From JAKSSE01 sp045597645 (lineage in GTDB: Bacteria; Bacillota; Clostridia; Lachnospirales; Lachnospiraceae): a DNA stretch of 44,992 nt. Positions 6,663 through 15,266 of the stretch are shown here, piece by piece (position 1 is the stretch's first letter; every line of letters begins with the position of its first letter). The notes under the pieces were generated by a model. The model saw only the letters and a list, made by a program, of their open reading frames with translations, made no database searches and was not told the DNA's origin. The position numbers were made by a program, and so were the translations under genes. The stretch covers positions 1 to 44,992 of the forward strand of contig JAZLKM010000017.1 in assembly GCA_045597645.1 (NCBI GenBank), given 5' to 3'.

Positions 6663-8641
6663 TTAGAAAATATATAATAGGAAATCCATTTGAAACTGAG
6701 GCTGTCGTAGCATCAATTGATGCTTGCGACGGCCTTGTGCCGTTTTTTGAGACGATAGCTCCCGGAGAGTATAGGCTGACATTAGAGGAGGATGATGCTG
6801 TATATGGTCTGGGCGAGCAGGCTCGCGGCATTAATAAAAGAGGCTGGCAGTACATAAATTGGAATTATGACAATCCGCATCATCAGGAGGACACTAGATC
6901 GCTCTACGGGGCACACAATTTTATTGTCATAAGTGGGAAAAAGACATTTGGGGCTTTTTTCGATTTTCCTGGACAACTTGAATTTGATATAGGATATACA
7001 AGACGAGACTTGATGATAGTAAAGGCAGCAAGGCCTGATTTACAAATCTATATCATTGAGGGTGATTCTATATATGATATAGTCCGCCAGTTCAGAGAAA
7101 TAATAGGTCAGAGCTATGTGGCTCCGCTTTGGGCTTTTGGATATGGTCAAAGTCGCTGGGGCTACAAGAACGAGGCCGATATACGCGAAGTTGCCGACAA
7201 ATATCAACAGGCAGGTGTTCCGATTGATAGCATCTATATGGACATTGACTATATGGACAGCTTCAAGGATTTCACAGTAGAAAAGAGTAGATTTTCTGAC
7301 CTTAAGGCGCTTAGTGAGGATATGAAAAATCGTGACATACACTTGGTGCCAATCATTGATGCTGGAGTTAAAATCGAGCCAGGATATGATGTGTATGAGG
7401 AAGGCGTAGAGAATAATTATTTCTGCAAGGATGCTGATGGCAATGACTTTATTGGCGCGGTATGGCCAGGAAAGGTACATTTTCCGGATTTTATGAATCC
7501 AAAGGCAAGAGACTGGTTTGGCAAAAAATATCAGGCATTGACAAGCCTTGGAATCGATGGATTTTGGAATGATATGAATGAGCCGGCTAACTTCTATACA
7601 GAGGATAGTCTTGACGAAGTACTAGACAGAGCGGCTGAAATTAAAGGCGCCAACATAGGAATCCAGGAGTATTTTGAATTCTGCGGTATGGTGGGAGGCC
7701 TAAACGGCAAGACTGCTGACTATGATAAATTTTATCACAATGTTGACGGAAAGCTGGTAAAGCATAGTGATATTCATAATTTGTATGGAATGAATATGAC
7801 GCGTGCAGCAAATGAGGCGTTATGTGAGATTAATCCTGATAAGAGGACACTATTCTTTTCTAGATCGTCATATATAGGCGCGCACCGCTATGGTGGAATA
7901 TGGCAGGGCGATAACAGGTCATGGTGGTCTCATATTCTGCAGGGAATGCAGCAGCTTCCGGCACTGAATATGGCGGGATTTATGTATATTGGGGCTGATG
8001 CAGGAGGCTTTGGGTCTGATACGACAGAAGATCTGATGATGAGATGGCTGCAGTTCGCTATATTTACGCCGCTTATGCGTAACCATTCGGCTGATGGTAC
8101 CAGGATGCAGGAACTCTACAGGTTTGAAAATTTTGCCAGCTTGGCTGAGATGATAAAAATAAGATATGCATTCATTCCTTATCTGTACAGTGAATATCTT
8201 AAGTCCATTAAGTATAATAATATGATGTTTAAGCCGCTGGCATTTGAATATCCAACTGATGAAGATGCGGTGAATGTGGAAGACCAGCTGCTGATAGGTG
8301 ATGAACTTATGATAGCGCCTGTGTACAAGCAGAATGCTAAGGGCAGGTATGTATATGTGCCAGAGGAGGGTATGACTCTCATTCGTATGCGAACCTATAG
8401 CGATTATGATGTAGAAAGTGTGCAAAAGGGACATCAATATATTAAAGCGGGATTAAACGAATTAATATTCTTTGTTAGGAGTAATAGGGCAATACCATTC
8501 TTTGAGCCTGCCACATCCACAGCTAAGCTTGGAGAGAAGTATGTGATGCTTGGAAGTAATGGCTCAATATACGAAATGTATATGGACGATGGCATCGCCC
8601 TTGACTGGGAAAAGAGCCTTGAAATAAGGCCTATGAAATAG
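6659..8641 (+). CDS. Glycoside hydrolase family 31, alpha-glucosidase-like
   Basis: The 660-residue protein has the GH31 TIM-barrel signature. The nucleophile is Asp305 in GFWNDMNEP and the acid/base is Asp418 in WQGDNRSWW; the MRNHSADG segment follows. The N-terminal beta-sandwich has the usual YGLGEQ motif. There is no signal peptide, so it acts inside the cell, probably on imported alpha-linked oligosaccharides such as maltose or isomaltose; alpha-xylosidase activity is not excluded. It overlaps argD by four bases (ATGA), so it is translated with arginine genes, an unexpected pairing. A strong terminator follows directly. Confidence 0.92.
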   Translation: MIRKYIIGNPFETEAVVASIDACDGLVPFFETIAPGEYRLTLEEDDAVYGLGEQARGINKRGWQYINWNYDNPHHQEDTRSLYGAHNFIVISGKKTFGAFFDFPGQLEFDIGYTRRDLMIVKAARPDLQIYIIEGDSIYDIVRQFREIIGQSYVAPLWAFGYGQSRWGYKNEADIREVADKYQQAGVPIDSIYMDIDYMDSFKDFTVEKSRFSDLKALSEDMKNRDIHLVPIIDAGVKIEPGYDVYEEGVENNYFCKDADGNDFIGAVWPGKVHFPDFMNPKARDWFGKKYQALTSLGIDGFWNDMNEPANFYTEDSLDEVLDRAAEIKGANIGIQEYFEFCGMVGGLNGKTADYDKFYHNVDGKLVKHSDIHNLYGMNMTRAANEALCEINPDKRTLFFSRSSYIGAHRYGGIWQGDNRSWWSHILQGMQQLPALNMAGFMYIGADAGGFGSDTTEDLMMRWLQFAIFTPLMRNHSADGTRMQELYRFENFASLAEMIKIRYAFIPYLYSEYLKSIKYNNMMFKPLAFEYPTDEDAVNVEDQLLIGDELMIAPVYKQNAKGRYVYVPEEGMTLIRMRTYSDYDVESVQKGHQYIKAGLNELIFFVRSNRAIPFFEPATSTAKLGEKYVMLGSNGSIYEMYMDDGIALDWEKSLEIRPMK

Positions 8642-8656
8642 GCAAGTGTATATACT

Positions 8657-8691
8657 GATGGATTAGCTACTTAGAGCTAATCCATCTTTTT
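8657..8691 (+). terminator. Terminator of the arginine/GH31 operon
   Basis: A 12-base perfect stem, GATGGATTAGCT (8657-8668) with AGCTAATCCATC (8675-8686), has a six-base loop and a five-T tail. The hairpin covers the last codons and stop of comEC on the opposite strand. There is no T-run on the minus side, so it mainly ends plus-strand transcripts. Confidence 0.9.
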
Positions 8692-11246
8692 ATTGAAGGC
8701 TCTTTTGAGGAAAAGCTGATTATGATTGCCCCATCTGTATCAGTGCGATATATATTGGCACCGTTAGCCTCTAAAATGTTCAGAGTATTTTCATGTGGAT
8801 GCCCGTATCGGTTACGGCTTGCAACGGAGATGAGAGCATACTTGGGACATGTAAATTCTACAAATGCTTCTGATGAAGAATTTTTTGAGCCGTGATGAGC
8901 AACTTTGAGAAACTCTATATTTTTCAAATCTTCTATGTCTGCTGATTGTAGTAATGCTTCTTCCTCGGGGGCGCCGATATCACCAGTTAGCAACATACGA
9001 GTATTTTGCACATTGAGGAGTAGTACAAGAGACTGGCTGTTTGTGTCGTCGGCTTGATAATCACTATATGGAAATAGACAGGTGAAGCACACGTTGTCTG
9101 AGGCAATTTTGTCATAAGGTGAAAGATATAGGGCCTTTGTATTGCGAACTGTAAGCATTGAGCATATTTTCTCGTAATTTTCATTCGACGATATGCTTTG
9201 TGCGAATACAATATTCCTGATATCAAAGTCTGATTCCAAAAGATCAATAAGTCCAGATACATGATCTTCATCAGGGTGGGATACAAACCAATAGTCTATA
9301 TGGTTTACTCCCTGGGATTTAAGAAATGGTAGTATTTGGTACTTACCAACGGATTTGCTGCTAGTGCTACCGCCATCGACAAAAAAGTATTCACCTCGTT
9401 TGCTTCGAATAAATAAGCCATCTCCTTGACCTACATCTAACATGACAATTTCAGGACATTTAGTGACGGAAAGATATAGTTCTCCGAGTAAGCACATGTA
9501 TATTCCTACCATTGTCCCAGCCATCAGTAAATTCTTTTTTAGGGTACTTTTTCGAAGCAAAGAATACGAGCTGTCTGCAGAGATTTGCATTCGCAGAGTA
9601 TTTATTGCTTTTCGAGTATCTCTTGTGCGATGAGAAAATTTAATAAGTTGAGTTAAAAAATATAGAAGGACTGTTAATAATAAGTAATATGCTATTATTC
9701 CTGCTACAGATGGCTGACCTATGATTAGCTGACTGGAGGGTAGCCTCAGGGAAGCCTGGGCTATTAAATCATATATTGATAATACTATTTGACATATTTG
9801 TAGCAATACTCTGGAGAACACTGAAAGAGGAGCTAGCGTGCACAATCCTAGTGTTGCTCCAACTAGTCCTATAACCAGCAAAAAGCCCATAAGCGGAAGC
9901 AACAGTACATTTACAAGCATTACGTAAATGGGAATCTCATAATAGTAAAATACAATAAGTGGGAGAGTTCCGATTGCGATGGAGTAGCTCAGCAATAAGG
10001 AGGCTGTAAGCCTGCTGGCAAGTTGTCCAAAGCTTCTGCGCAGAACTTCTGAGGGACGTCTTCTCTCTTCGGAAAGCAGTTGGTTGTAGCGACCGATGTT
10101 TTCGAGTCGGAGCCGCTTGGATATGAGTCTTTGAATCTGCGTAAGCCTTTTGTATAAAAGGGCAACGCAAAAAACAGCAGAAAAAGATAGCTGAAATCCA
10201 GCAGCTAGTATACACCTGGGGTTATTTAACATTAAAATCAGAATCATAGCAAATGCGCTAGTGATACTGTCATACGACTCGCCTAATGTATTGGCAACTA
10301 GCAATATCCCAAACATACCAACAGCTCTTGTCGTCGAAATGGAACTTCCTGTAAATATGCAATAAACAATAGAGAATGTTAAAGAAAGCAGGGCAGATAT
10401 CATAGGCGTAAGCTGCCTCAATAGCCTTCTTAGTGCTTTTCTTAAGACATAGAATAGCCCCATACAAAGCAAGCTTACATGCATACCGGATACAGAGAGC
10501 ATGTGCGCTATGCCGGAATTTTGGTATAAAGTCTTACTTTGGGAATCGACGGCTTTCTTGTCACCTAATATCATGGCGGACAGTATGCCAGCCTTGTCGT
10601 CAGACATATTCTTGAAAATCACTTTTTCAAGTCTTGTGCGCAGCATAAATAGCTGCTCTCTAAATGTGCACGATTTGCCGTGAACTGATATTATTTTTGC
10701 ATCTGATATTCTGAAATCAATTCCTAGATTCTGATAATACTTTTCTTCGTCATAGTTGCCAGGATTTCTTGCAACTTTATACGGAGTATATTTTCCATAT
10801 ATCACAAAGATGTTGCCAAGTATCAAGCCGTCATTATTGGTTGAACCAGCATCAATATATACTTGGATGCCTTGACATTTTTGCAGAGTGGAAGTGGAAA
10901 TATATGCATTATCTAGATATAGTATAATTTTCTCATCGGTTAATTCTTTTTGATATAATCGCCCTTGAGCGGTGACTACCTGATTAAAAGTCAGGTAGTC
11001 AGATATTGCTTGGCGACGTGTCTCGCTATTTAATGTAAAAAAATGACCTGCCATATACATCGACAGTATTCCAATAAAAGTAATAATACCTCTTGAGTAA
11101 GAACCATCCTTTAGATGCAGTATGACAGCAACAGCTGATATTATCATACATGATACGAGATAAAAGGTGCTTGCTCCTGGGTACAATATTCCGAGAGTAC
11201 CAAAAAGAAAACCAATGACGACCATACATAGTGGGCGTTTGGTCAT
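8667..11246 (-). CDS. comEC: ComEC/Rec2 competence DNA channel
   Basis: The 859-residue protein matches full-length ComEC, the membrane channel that takes single-stranded DNA into the cell during transformation. In order: N-terminal membrane helices and a DUF4131-like soluble region (about residues 1-200), the competence membrane core with HMLSVSGMHVSLL (about 240-250) and many helices to about residue 600, then a metallo-beta-lactamase-like domain. That last domain has DVGQGDG, HPDEDHVSG, LLTGD and HHGSKNSS, so the metal-binding residues are kept. It is the last gene of a minus-strand unit and starts 30 bases after the GerMN gene. It appears intact. The pseudopilus genes needed for uptake are not in the window. 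Confidence 0.95.
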   Translation of the reverse strand: MTKRPLCMVVIGFLFGTLGILYPGASTFYLVSCMIISAVAVILHLKDGSYSRGIITFIGILSMYMAGHFFTLNSETRRQAISDYLTFNQVVTAQGRLYQKELTDEKIILYLDNAYISTSTLQKCQGIQVYIDAGSTNNDGLILGNIFVIYGKYTPYKVARNPGNYDEEKYYQNLGIDFRISDAKIISVHGKSCTFREQLFMLRTRLEKVIFKNMSDDKAGILSAMILGDKKAVDSQSKTLYQNSGIAHMLSVSGMHVSLLCMGLFYVLRKALRRLLRQLTPMISALLSLTFSIVYCIFTGSSISTTRAVGMFGILLVANTLGESYDSITSAFAMILILMLNNPRCILAAGFQLSFSAVFCVALLYKRLTQIQRLISKRLRLENIGRYNQLLSEERRRPSEVLRRSFGQLASRLTASLLLSYSIAIGTLPLIVFYYYEIPIYVMLVNVLLLPLMGFLLVIGLVGATLGLCTLAPLSVFSRVLLQICQIVLSIYDLIAQASLRLPSSQLIIGQPSVAGIIAYYLLLTVLLYFLTQLIKFSHRTRDTRKAINTLRMQISADSSYSLLRKSTLKKNLLMAGTMVGIYMCLLGELYLSVTKCPEIVMLDVGQGDGLFIRSKRGEYFFVDGGSTSSKSVGKYQILPFLKSQGVNHIDYWFVSHPDEDHVSGLIDLLESDFDIRNIVFAQSISSNENYEKICSMLTVRNTKALYLSPYDKIASDNVCFTCLFPYSDYQADDTNSQSLVLLLNVQNTRMLLTGDIGAPEEEALLQSADIEDLKNIEFLKVAHHGSKNSSSEAFVEFTCPKYALISVASRNRYGHPHENTLNILEANGANIYRTDTDGAIIISFSSKEPSIKRWISSK

Positions 11247-11276
11247 TATTTCTCCATTCTAAACTATGATAGAGGA

Positions 11277-12236
11277 CTAACCGTGACTATTTTCGTCCTC
11301 GATGATGATTGGGATCATGGCATCGTCGCTGCGCTCTAGCGGCGATGAGAGATCAATGATACCGCGATACATGCCGACAGATGAGCCATTCACATAGAAT
11401 TGCACCTTCTGAACACCATCTATGTTGGTAAGAGAGTTGACAATTGAATATATTGCCACGGGCTCGCTCACTGAGTAAGCCTGATTTAGAAAACCTTCGT
11501 CAAAATTCACGTAACAAATTCCGTCTGTAACAGTAGCACTTATAACTCTGGTGGTTGGGGCAAATATGCCCTGCGCATCAGGATTGGTAGGTCCGATAAT
11601 CAGCTGATCTACTACAAGCTTGGTGAGAGGAGTAGCAGAGCTGTCAGAGAATGCTATATCTCGGGTTTCGGATAAGAGAGACTGCCCATCCAATGAAGAA
11701 AAGTAGAGAGTAACGGATGTGGTCTCTATAGCATCACCGTCGTCTCCTAGGCCAATAAGGAATGAATTGGCACTCATTACACCGACGATATTTCCTCCTG
11801 CATCGAACAGAGTGCTTCCGCCTACCACAAATGAAACACTATCCACGCCTTCGATTTGAAGCATGGTGCGCACTATTGCTGAACGAATCATTATTTCAGT
11901 AGTAGCTGGAATAGAAGAGTAATCGGCATCGAAAAATAGAGTGACACATCCGGAGGTCACATCATATCCATTTACTTCCACATTGGTTGGAATGGTGCGC
12001 TTGTAGTCATTAAAAGTAGACTCTAAGCTTAGCCTTACAAGTAACTCCTCAATCTGAGAGTGAGTGTCTGTGGCTGTGAGCTCATACTGAACAGGAACTA
12101 CAGAATAGCCATCTCTTGAGAGATAGTATACGTTCACCAAGGGGCCATCTGACTTTGCGCCTTTGCCACATCCTGACATAGTCATTACTAGCATGAGTAA
12201 ACATATTAAGATGGAAATAAATTTTCTGCTCTTCAT
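11277..12236 (-). CDS. Two-domain GerMN lipoprotein
   Basis: I start this gene at 12236 (MKSRKFIS), giving 319 residues with a lipoprotein signal peptide ending in MSGCGKG; the open frame upstream lies inside the kinase gene. After the lipid-anchored cysteine come two tandem GerMN domains, at about residues 32-150 and 172-290, with the family's TEIMIRSAIVRTM and VAIYSIVNSLT helices. GerM of Bacillus is a spore-coat and germination lipoprotein, but GerMN proteins also occur in non-sporulating cells, including beside two-component systems. The start is one base after the kinase stop, so it is co-translated and probably a surface accessory of that sensor. That role is an inference. Confidence 0.85.
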   Translation of the reverse strand: MKSRKFISILICLLMLVMTMSGCGKGAKSDGPLVNVYYLSRDGYSVVPVQYELTATDTHSQIEELLVRLSLESTFNDYKRTIPTNVEVNGYDVTSGCVTLFFDADYSSIPATTEIMIRSAIVRTMLQIEGVDSVSFVVGGSTLFDAGGNIVGVMSANSFLIGLGDDGDAIETTSVTLYFSSLDGQSLLSETRDIAFSDSSATPLTKLVVDQLIIGPTNPDAQGIFAPTTRVISATVTDGICYVNFDEGFLNQAYSVSEPVAIYSIVNSLTNIDGVQKVQFYVNGSSVGMYRGIIDLSSPLERSDDAMIPIIIEDENSHG

Positions 12237-12237
12237 A

Positions 12238-13692
12238 TCATTCTTCACTGGTTGCTTTTTCTGTATAGTATAGAGGCAGACGGACATTAAACGTTGTGCC
12301 TTCGCCTTCTACGCTGTACGCCTTTATCTCGCCGTGGTGCATTAGAATGGCTTGCTGAGTGATGGCAAGTCCAAGACCACTTCCGCCTATTTCACGGCTG
12401 TGAGATTTATCTACGCGGTAGAAGCGCTCAAATATATGCTCGATAGAATCTGCAGGGATGCCTAAGCCGTTGTCTTCAACTCTAATGTAGCAGTACTGGT
12501 GGTCTGCGTTTAACGACACGTGAACCCAGCCGGATGGATTGTTGTATTTAATGCCATTTTCTATGAGGTTGGATATAGCCAAGGTGAATTTAACCTCGTC
12601 CATTTCGACCATTGCCGGTCTAAAGCTTTCTAATACCAACTCTACGCCTGCCTTTTCGGCAATAGGAGATAACCGCTTTAAGGTTTTCTCCACCAGTTCA
12701 TTTATGTTGACGGTGCTTATGTTGAGAACACTGCCGGTTTTGTCCATCTTTACTAGGGTTAGCAGGTCGTTGATGATAACGGTTTCTCTATCAATTTCAC
12801 TGGCGATGTCTTTCATGAATTCCTGATATAGCTCCACAGGCACGTTTTCCTGACCGTTGAGGGAATCAGCCAATACTTTCATGGATGTTAGCGGTGTCTT
12901 GAGCTCGTGAGATACGTTAGATACAAATTCGCTGCGGGCTTGGTCTACAGTCTGCATCTGACCTAAAAGCTTGTTGAATTTTTCTGCCAGAGCGCGTGTC
13001 TCTGAAAACGTATTTTCGGATAGAGCGTCAAGATTGTAGCCGGACTGAATATCGTCAATTTCAGCGGACATTTTCTTCATAGGATGAGTGAAAAGACCGG
13101 AAAATATGGCTCCTAATACTATTGCAATTAGAGCAGTGGCTCCAAATGCAAACCATAATGCCCATGAAAGTCTCTCGCCTACGAGCAGCATATCTGTCAT
13201 TTCTACGCTAAATATGAGTATTCCAAGGACTTCATCAGTGGCGTTTAACTGAATTGGTACAACTATTTCCAGAAGGCCATCAGAGGCTACTCTAGTTATT
13301 GGAGTGAGAGTGGATAGACATTTTGTGGCATCAGAACTCACAAGGTATTTGCCTACAGCTCGGTCGTTGGTATCTTTTACTATTCTAAAGGAGCTGTCGG
13401 CCAGAATGACACGTCCACCACTCATGCTTGCCAGAAACTGCAATTGACCATCGACAGAGCCGGAATCCTGTTTCTGATTAAGATAGCCCGAAGATGCAAT
13501 GCGGCTGGCTAGCATTTGTCCTTGATTTAAATAGGTGGATTTGACAGTGGCTGTCTCGCGATAGTTGTAGAAGGCAGGGATTCCTATTGCTAGAGAGACT
13601 ACTGGGAAAATTGCAACAAAAAATATAACCACAGCAATGCGAATGCGTAGGCTTTTTATCCAGTATAGAAATCTAGCGAGTGGAGTATCCAT
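12238..13692 (-). CDS. Membrane sensor histidine kinase
   Basis: The 484-residue kinase has a first membrane helix (about residues 16-38), an outside sensor region (about 40-175), a second helix (about 177-201), a HAMP linker, a HisKA domain with the phospho-acceptor His262 in VSHELKTPL, and an ATPase domain with NLIENGIKYN, DNGLGIP and GSGLGLAIT. I use the ATG at 13692, two bases past the regulator's stop; a GTG at 13725 would add 11 residues. The layout resembles WalK/PhoR-type kinases but lacks an obvious PAS domain. It pairs with the regulator just upstream and is flanked by competence genes and a GerMN lipoprotein. Confidence 0.93.
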   Translation of the reverse strand: MDTPLARFLYWIKSLRIRIAVVIFFVAIFPVVSLAIGIPAFYNYRETATVKSTYLNQGQMLASRIASSGYLNQKQDSGSVDGQLQFLASMSGGRVILADSSFRIVKDTNDRAVGKYLVSSDATKCLSTLTPITRVASDGLLEIVVPIQLNATDEVLGILIFSVEMTDMLLVGERLSWALWFAFGATALIAIVLGAIFSGLFTHPMKKMSAEIDDIQSGYNLDALSENTFSETRALAEKFNKLLGQMQTVDQARSEFVSNVSHELKTPLTSMKVLADSLNGQENVPVELYQEFMKDIASEIDRETVIINDLLTLVKMDKTGSVLNISTVNINELVEKTLKRLSPIAEKAGVELVLESFRPAMVEMDEVKFTLAISNLIENGIKYNNPSGWVHVSLNADHQYCYIRVEDNGLGIPADSIEHIFERFYRVDKSHSREIGGSGLGLAITQQAILMHHGEIKAYSVEGEGTTFNVRLPLYYTEKATSEE

Positions 13693-13694
13693 GA

Positions 13695-14384
13695 TTACTG
13701 CTGATAATAGTATCCAGAGCCCCACCTTGTATGAATATACTGTGGGTTGCCCGGATCAGTCTCGATTTTTTCACGCAGCCTTCGGATGTGGACATCTACG
13801 GTGCGGTCGTCACCTGGGTAGTCACTTCCCCAGACACTAACGAGCAGCTCAGAACGAGTGAATACTTTGCCGGGGTGCTCGGCCATGAGCACCATAAGGT
13901 CAAATTCTTTGGATGTGAGACAGATTTCCTTTTCTTCAATATAGAGACGTCTGCCATCAAGATCTATGCGCATAGAACCTTTTTCAATAACGCTTTTGCG
14001 CATGGCAGTAGTGGCAGTACTGCTGTATCTTCGCATTATGGCTTTGATACGTGCCTTCACTTCCAAAATATTAAACGGCTTAGTAATATAATCATCTGCG
14101 CCATATTCCAGGCCCAGTATTTTATCCATATCATCGGTGCGTGCAGTAAGCATGACTATAGGCACCTGAGAAAACTCACGAATGGCCTGACATACCTGCA
14201 TTCCATCTAGCTTGGGGAGCATTACATCAAGCAAAATCATATCATATTGATTCTGCTTTGCGAGCGCCAACGCTTCTTCGCCGTCATATGCGCACTCAAC
14301 TTCCATGCCGTCTTGCTCTAGGCTGAAGCGAATACCTTTTACTATTAATTTTTCATCATCTACGACGAGTACACGTTTCGACAT
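13695..14384 (-). CDS. OmpR/PhoB-family response regulator
   Basis: The 229-residue regulator has a receiver domain with the acidic pair DD at residues 9-10, the phospho-acceptor Asp53 in LLDVMLP and the conserved lysine in YITKPF, followed by a winged-helix DNA-binding domain ending GSGYYYQ. It is 27 bases downstream of the comEA-like gene and two bases upstream of its kinase. Its targets are unknown. The family resemblance is to WalR/PhoP, but the genes around it do not match the walRK cluster (no yycH, yycI or walJ). Confidence 0.94.
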   Translation of the reverse strand: MSKRVLVVDDEKLIVKGIRFSLEQDGMEVECAYDGEEALALAKQNQYDMILLDVMLPKLDGMQVCQAIREFSQVPIVMLTARTDDMDKILGLEYGADDYITKPFNILEVKARIKAIMRRYSSTATTAMRKSVIEKGSMRIDLDGRRLYIEEKEICLTSKEFDLMVLMAEHPGKVFTRSELLVSVWGSDYPGDDRTVDVHIRRLREKIETDPGNPQYIHTRWGSGYYYQQ

Positions 14385-14411
14385 AATACTTCCTCATTTG
14401 TGTGTAAATGC

Positions 14412-14984
14412 TTATCGCACTATAATTTTATCTTTGAATTTGGCTATGGTGCCTTCCTTGATGCCGGGAACATTACATAAATCCTCGATACAGGAAAACG
14501 CACCTTTGTCATCTCGATATGAGATTATGGCCTGAGCTTTGCTTTCTCCAATGCCTGGAAGGGTCATCAAATCAGCTTTAGATGCTAAATTAATGTCTAT
14601 TAATCCGCTTGCCATAGCTTCTTCTGTGATTTTAGAGCGTTCGTATTCTTCGACAGTTGGGATACGAACCAGTTCACCGTCGGATAGGAGAGTGACCTGA
14701 TTAATCTGGTCAGCTGCTGCATCTGATGTAAATCCACCGGCCATTTCGATCAGCTGATAGACTCTTGTACCTTCGGTTACCTCGTACACGCCGGGATTAA
14801 CTACAGCACCGCCTATCTGTACATACATAGGAGCATCCTGCATATTATAAGTGTCGCCGGCGGTAAGATTTAGACTTGCATCGTCCACCTCAGATACCTG
14901 ATCAATATAAATGCTATCATTGCCACAAGCAGTGCAAAATAGCGCGACAATAGCTATCGATAGCCATCTCAATATTCTGTTCAT
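14412..14984 (-). CDS. comEA: ComEA-like DNA-binding lipoprotein (SLBB + helix-hairpin-helix)
   Basis: The 190-residue protein begins at 14984, where GAGG lies six bases before the ATG; the frame upstream has no such site. A hydrophobic signal ends in FCTACGN, a lipobox-like site, so it is probably a lipoprotein, whereas Bacillus ComEA has a plain membrane anchor. An SLBB domain follows (about residues 50-110, with VQIGGAVVNPGVYEV), then two helix-hairpin-helix motifs (INLASKADLMTLPGIGESKA and the VPGIKEGTI region) that bind DNA without sequence preference. In transformation ComEA receives double-stranded DNA and passes it to ComEC. It heads the unit ending in comEC. Confidence 0.88.
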   Translation of the reverse strand: MNRILRWLSIAIVALFCTACGNDSIYIDQVSEVDDASLNLTAGDTYNMQDAPMYVQIGGAVVNPGVYEVTEGTRVYQLIEMAGGFTSDAAADQINQVTLLSDGELVRIPTVEEYERSKITEEAMASGLIDINLASKADLMTLPGIGESKAQAIISYRDDKGAFSCIEDLCNVPGIKEGTIAKFKDKIIVR

Positions 14985-15052
14985 TTTGTCCCTCGATTCT
15001 ACTTTTTTCACGTCCAAAGCAGACAAGGAACCTCTTATTGCAATACAGAGTT

Positions 15053-15081
15053 ATTTTATCGAAAAATGAGAAATATTACAA
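15053..15081 (-). promoter_or_regulatory. Likely promoter of the comEA-comEC unit
   Basis: Read on the minus strand, TTGTAA (15081-15076), a 17-base spacer and TAAAAT (15058-15053) form a good sigma-A promoter about 70 bases before the comEA-like start. No competence-box-like operator was recognised. Confidence 0.55.
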
Positions 15082-15160
15082 GAAGGTTTCAAAAATGTTA
15101 CAAGTATTACTCAAAAATGGATTTTTATAGAGAAAAAATAGTTCCAAAAATAAAAAATTG

Positions 15161-15181
15161 CACTTTTTTACTAAAAAAGTG
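15161..15181. promoter_or_regulatory. Perfect inverted repeat upstream of the pel-like operon
   Basis: CACTTTTTT (15161-15169) and AAAAAAGTG (15173-15181) form a nine-base perfect palindrome around a three-base centre, in the AT-rich divergent region between comEA and the pel-like operon, about 45 bases before the likely -10. It could be an operator; as an RNA hairpin it would be weak because most pairs are A-U. Function unknown. Confidence 0.35.
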
Positions 15182-15222
15182 GGATTTATTAGCGCTTTTT
15201 TATAGCGTCGTGTTGGTAAATG

Positions 15223-15231
15223 TGCTAAAAT
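15223..15231 (+). promoter_or_regulatory. Candidate extended -10 promoter of the pel-like operon
   Basis: TGCTAAAAT is an extended -10 (TGn plus TAAAAT at 15226-15231) with no good -35 at normal spacing. It lies 35 bases before the chosen pelD start at 15267. No c-di-GMP riboswitch motif was seen in 14985-15266. Confidence 0.4.
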
Positions 15232-15266
15232 TTATTTTGCATTATTATGCAGAAAAGGAGACTTAT

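Noticed and set aside
7919..8437. A 172-codon minus-strand frame inside the GH31 gene
   Set aside because: It is antisense to the catalytic barrel of GH31 and lacks a start signal; its length is a by-product of codon bias.
13695..14384. walRK locus
   Set aside because: The kinase lacks an evident PAS domain and the usual yycH, yycI and walJ neighbours are missing; the neighbours are competence genes and a GerMN gene.
15066..15266. Upstream extension of the pelD frame by 67 codons
   Set aside because: The segment is AT-rich, holds the candidate promoter and palindrome, and the methionine at 15267 has a proper AAGGAG site.
14985..15266. c-di-GMP riboswitch before the pel-like operon
   Set aside because: The conserved core bases of the GEMM aptamer are not present in this AT-rich stretch.
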